This document shows, piece after piece, positions 6,089 to 6,558 of a stretch of 6,558 bases of DNA (positions within the stretch are counted from its first letter, which is position 1; each line of letters begins with the position of its first letter). The stretch lies in contig JANWKK010000185.1 of the NCBI GenBank assembly GCA_025451425.1, forward strand, positions 1 to 6,558. The letters are read 5' to 3'. The position numbers and the translations under genes are program-made. The notes under the pieces were generated by a model. It was not told where the DNA came from and ran no database searches. It worked only from the letters and a program-made list of their open reading frames with translations. Origin of the DNA: Gemmatimonadaceae bacterium (GTDB taxonomy: Bacteria > Gemmatimonadota > Gemmatimonadetes > Gemmatimonadales > Gemmatimonadaceae).

Positions 6089-6511
6089 TCACACCCCTCT
6101 TCCCATGAACCGACTCTCGATCGCGAACTCCCCCGGCCCGCCGATCGCCAGCGCGATGTTCGCGATCAGCAGCGTCAGCGCGTACTCGAAGCCCATCGGG
6201 AGAAAGAATCCGTTCTTGCCGTGAACAAAAAGAATCGCGCCGCACATATCGATCGCGATCAGGATCGCGGCGATGCGCGTGAAGAGTCCGAGAATCAACG
6301 CGATCCCGCCAAGGAACTCCACAAAGGTCACCACTGGCCCCGCGATCGTCGCTAGCGGAATCCCGGCCTGCGTGAAGAACGCAGTAATGCCGTGGATGCC
6401 GAACACGAACAGCTTCTGCGATCCATGCACGAGAAAAACGATGCCGACGATCACGCGAATGAGCGTGAGCGCAACAGCCATCCGTTGCGGTGCAACCGCG
6501 GTGCCGTTCAT
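6089..6511 (-). CDS. DoxX-family membrane protein (CatD-like)
   Basis: A 140-residue integral membrane protein with about four helices (roughly residues 12-30, 55-75, 80-97 and 107-125). DoxX hallmarks are LIRVIVGIVFLVHGSQKL (17-34), VEFLGGIALILGLFTRIAA (64-82) and HGKNGFF...GFEYALTLLIANIAL (97-121). The family is linked to redox membrane complexes; its biochemical role is mostly undefined. The position directly ahead of the CatE-like gene, with a 6-base gap, matches Bacillus CatD (YfiD), a DoxX protein in the quinone- and thiol-stress-responsive catDE operon. I chose the ATG at 6511 because GAGGT (6523-6519) sits 7 bases upstream and the protein starts directly ahead of the first helix. The frame also stays open to a TTG at 6553, but that extension is translated from a C-tract into a Pro/Ser-rich stretch and is unlikely. 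Confidence 0.9.
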   Translation of the reverse strand: MNGTAVAPQRMAVALTLIRVIVGIVFLVHGSQKLFVFGIHGITAFFTQAGIPLATIAGPVVTFVEFLGGIALILGLFTRIAAILIAIDMCGAILFVHGKNGFFLPMGFEYALTLLIANIALAIGGPGEFAIESRFMGRGV

Positions 6512-6518
6512 GGCCGGT

Positions 6519-6523
6519 ACCTC
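6519..6523 (-). promoter_or_regulatory. Shine-Dalgarno of the DoxX gene
   Basis: The minus strand reads GAGGT with a 7-base spacer to the ATG at 6511, a near-ideal arrangement. It decides the start against the upstream TTG in the same frame. Confidence 0.7.
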
Positions 6524-6528
6524 ATGGT

Positions 6529-6550
6529 GGGGGGAGGGGGAGGGAGGGGG
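6529..6550 (+). other. G-quadruplex-forming G-tract upstream of the DoxX gene
   Basis: Four G-runs of 6, 5, 3 and 5 bases (6529-6534, 6536-6540, 6542-6544, 6546-6550) are separated by single A residues, matching the strictest G-quadruplex pattern with one-base loops. The G-rich strand is the template strand for the DoxX gene, so its transcript, if it starts upstream, would carry the C-rich complement. It lies 6 bases upstream of the Shine-Dalgarno in the leader or promoter. Confidence 0.7.
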
Positions 6551-6558
6551 CAACCAGC

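Noticed and set aside
6089..6553. Longer DoxX start at the TTG at 6553.
   Set aside because: The added residues are a Pro/Ser translation of the C-tract. The ATG at 6511 has a well-placed Shine-Dalgarno and gives a normal DoxX length.

Overview
This is a GC-rich bacterial stretch (about 60% by eye) in which every convincing gene lies on the minus strand, so the biology reads from the right edge to the left. A lipoprotein-type periplasmic adaptor and RND permeases point to a Gram-negative, double-membrane organism. The codon use and the short-period palindromic intergenic repeats fit an environmental or soil lineage such as Gemmatimonadota or Acidobacteriota. That placement is an impression only, because there is no rRNA or other phylogenetic marker.

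Layout in transcription order. (1) At 6511-6089 is a DoxX-family four-helix membrane protein, preceded by a strong G-tract and a good Shine-Dalgarno. (2) Six bases later, at 6082-5180, is a two-domain vicinal-oxygen-chelate protein closely resembling Bacillus subtilis CatE (catechol 2,3-dioxygenase). The pair matches the catDE (yfiDE) arrangement, a quinone/catechol-response operon in Bacillus. (3) A 166-base gap (5179-5014) probably holds the promoter of the next unit. (4) At 5013-3700 is an RND periplasmic adaptor (membrane fusion protein) with an unusual Pro/Gly/Ala/Ser-rich insertion. (5) At 3614-510 is a full-length HAE1-type RND permease starting with GTG. (6) At 379-1 is the start of a second RND permease, cut by the window edge and about 68% identical to the first over the visible 126 residues. 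Adaptor plus two tandem permeases is the MdtABC/MuxABC architecture, where the two permeases form a mixed trimer.

The gaps before the two permease genes each carry a different palindromic repeat element, one built on a 7-base unit and one on a 9-base unit. Each ends exactly 7 bases upstream of the following Shine-Dalgarno. An octamer, GCCTAACG, occurs five times in the window in different reading frames.

Working model (inference): the catDE-like pair degrades or detoxifies catechols and quinones in the cytoplasm and membrane, while the pump encoded next to it exports aromatic or other toxic compounds. No regulator or outer-membrane channel is visible; either could lie just outside the window. 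Nothing here is clearly a new system. The most unusual items are the paired leader hairpins, the octamer and the adaptor insertion.
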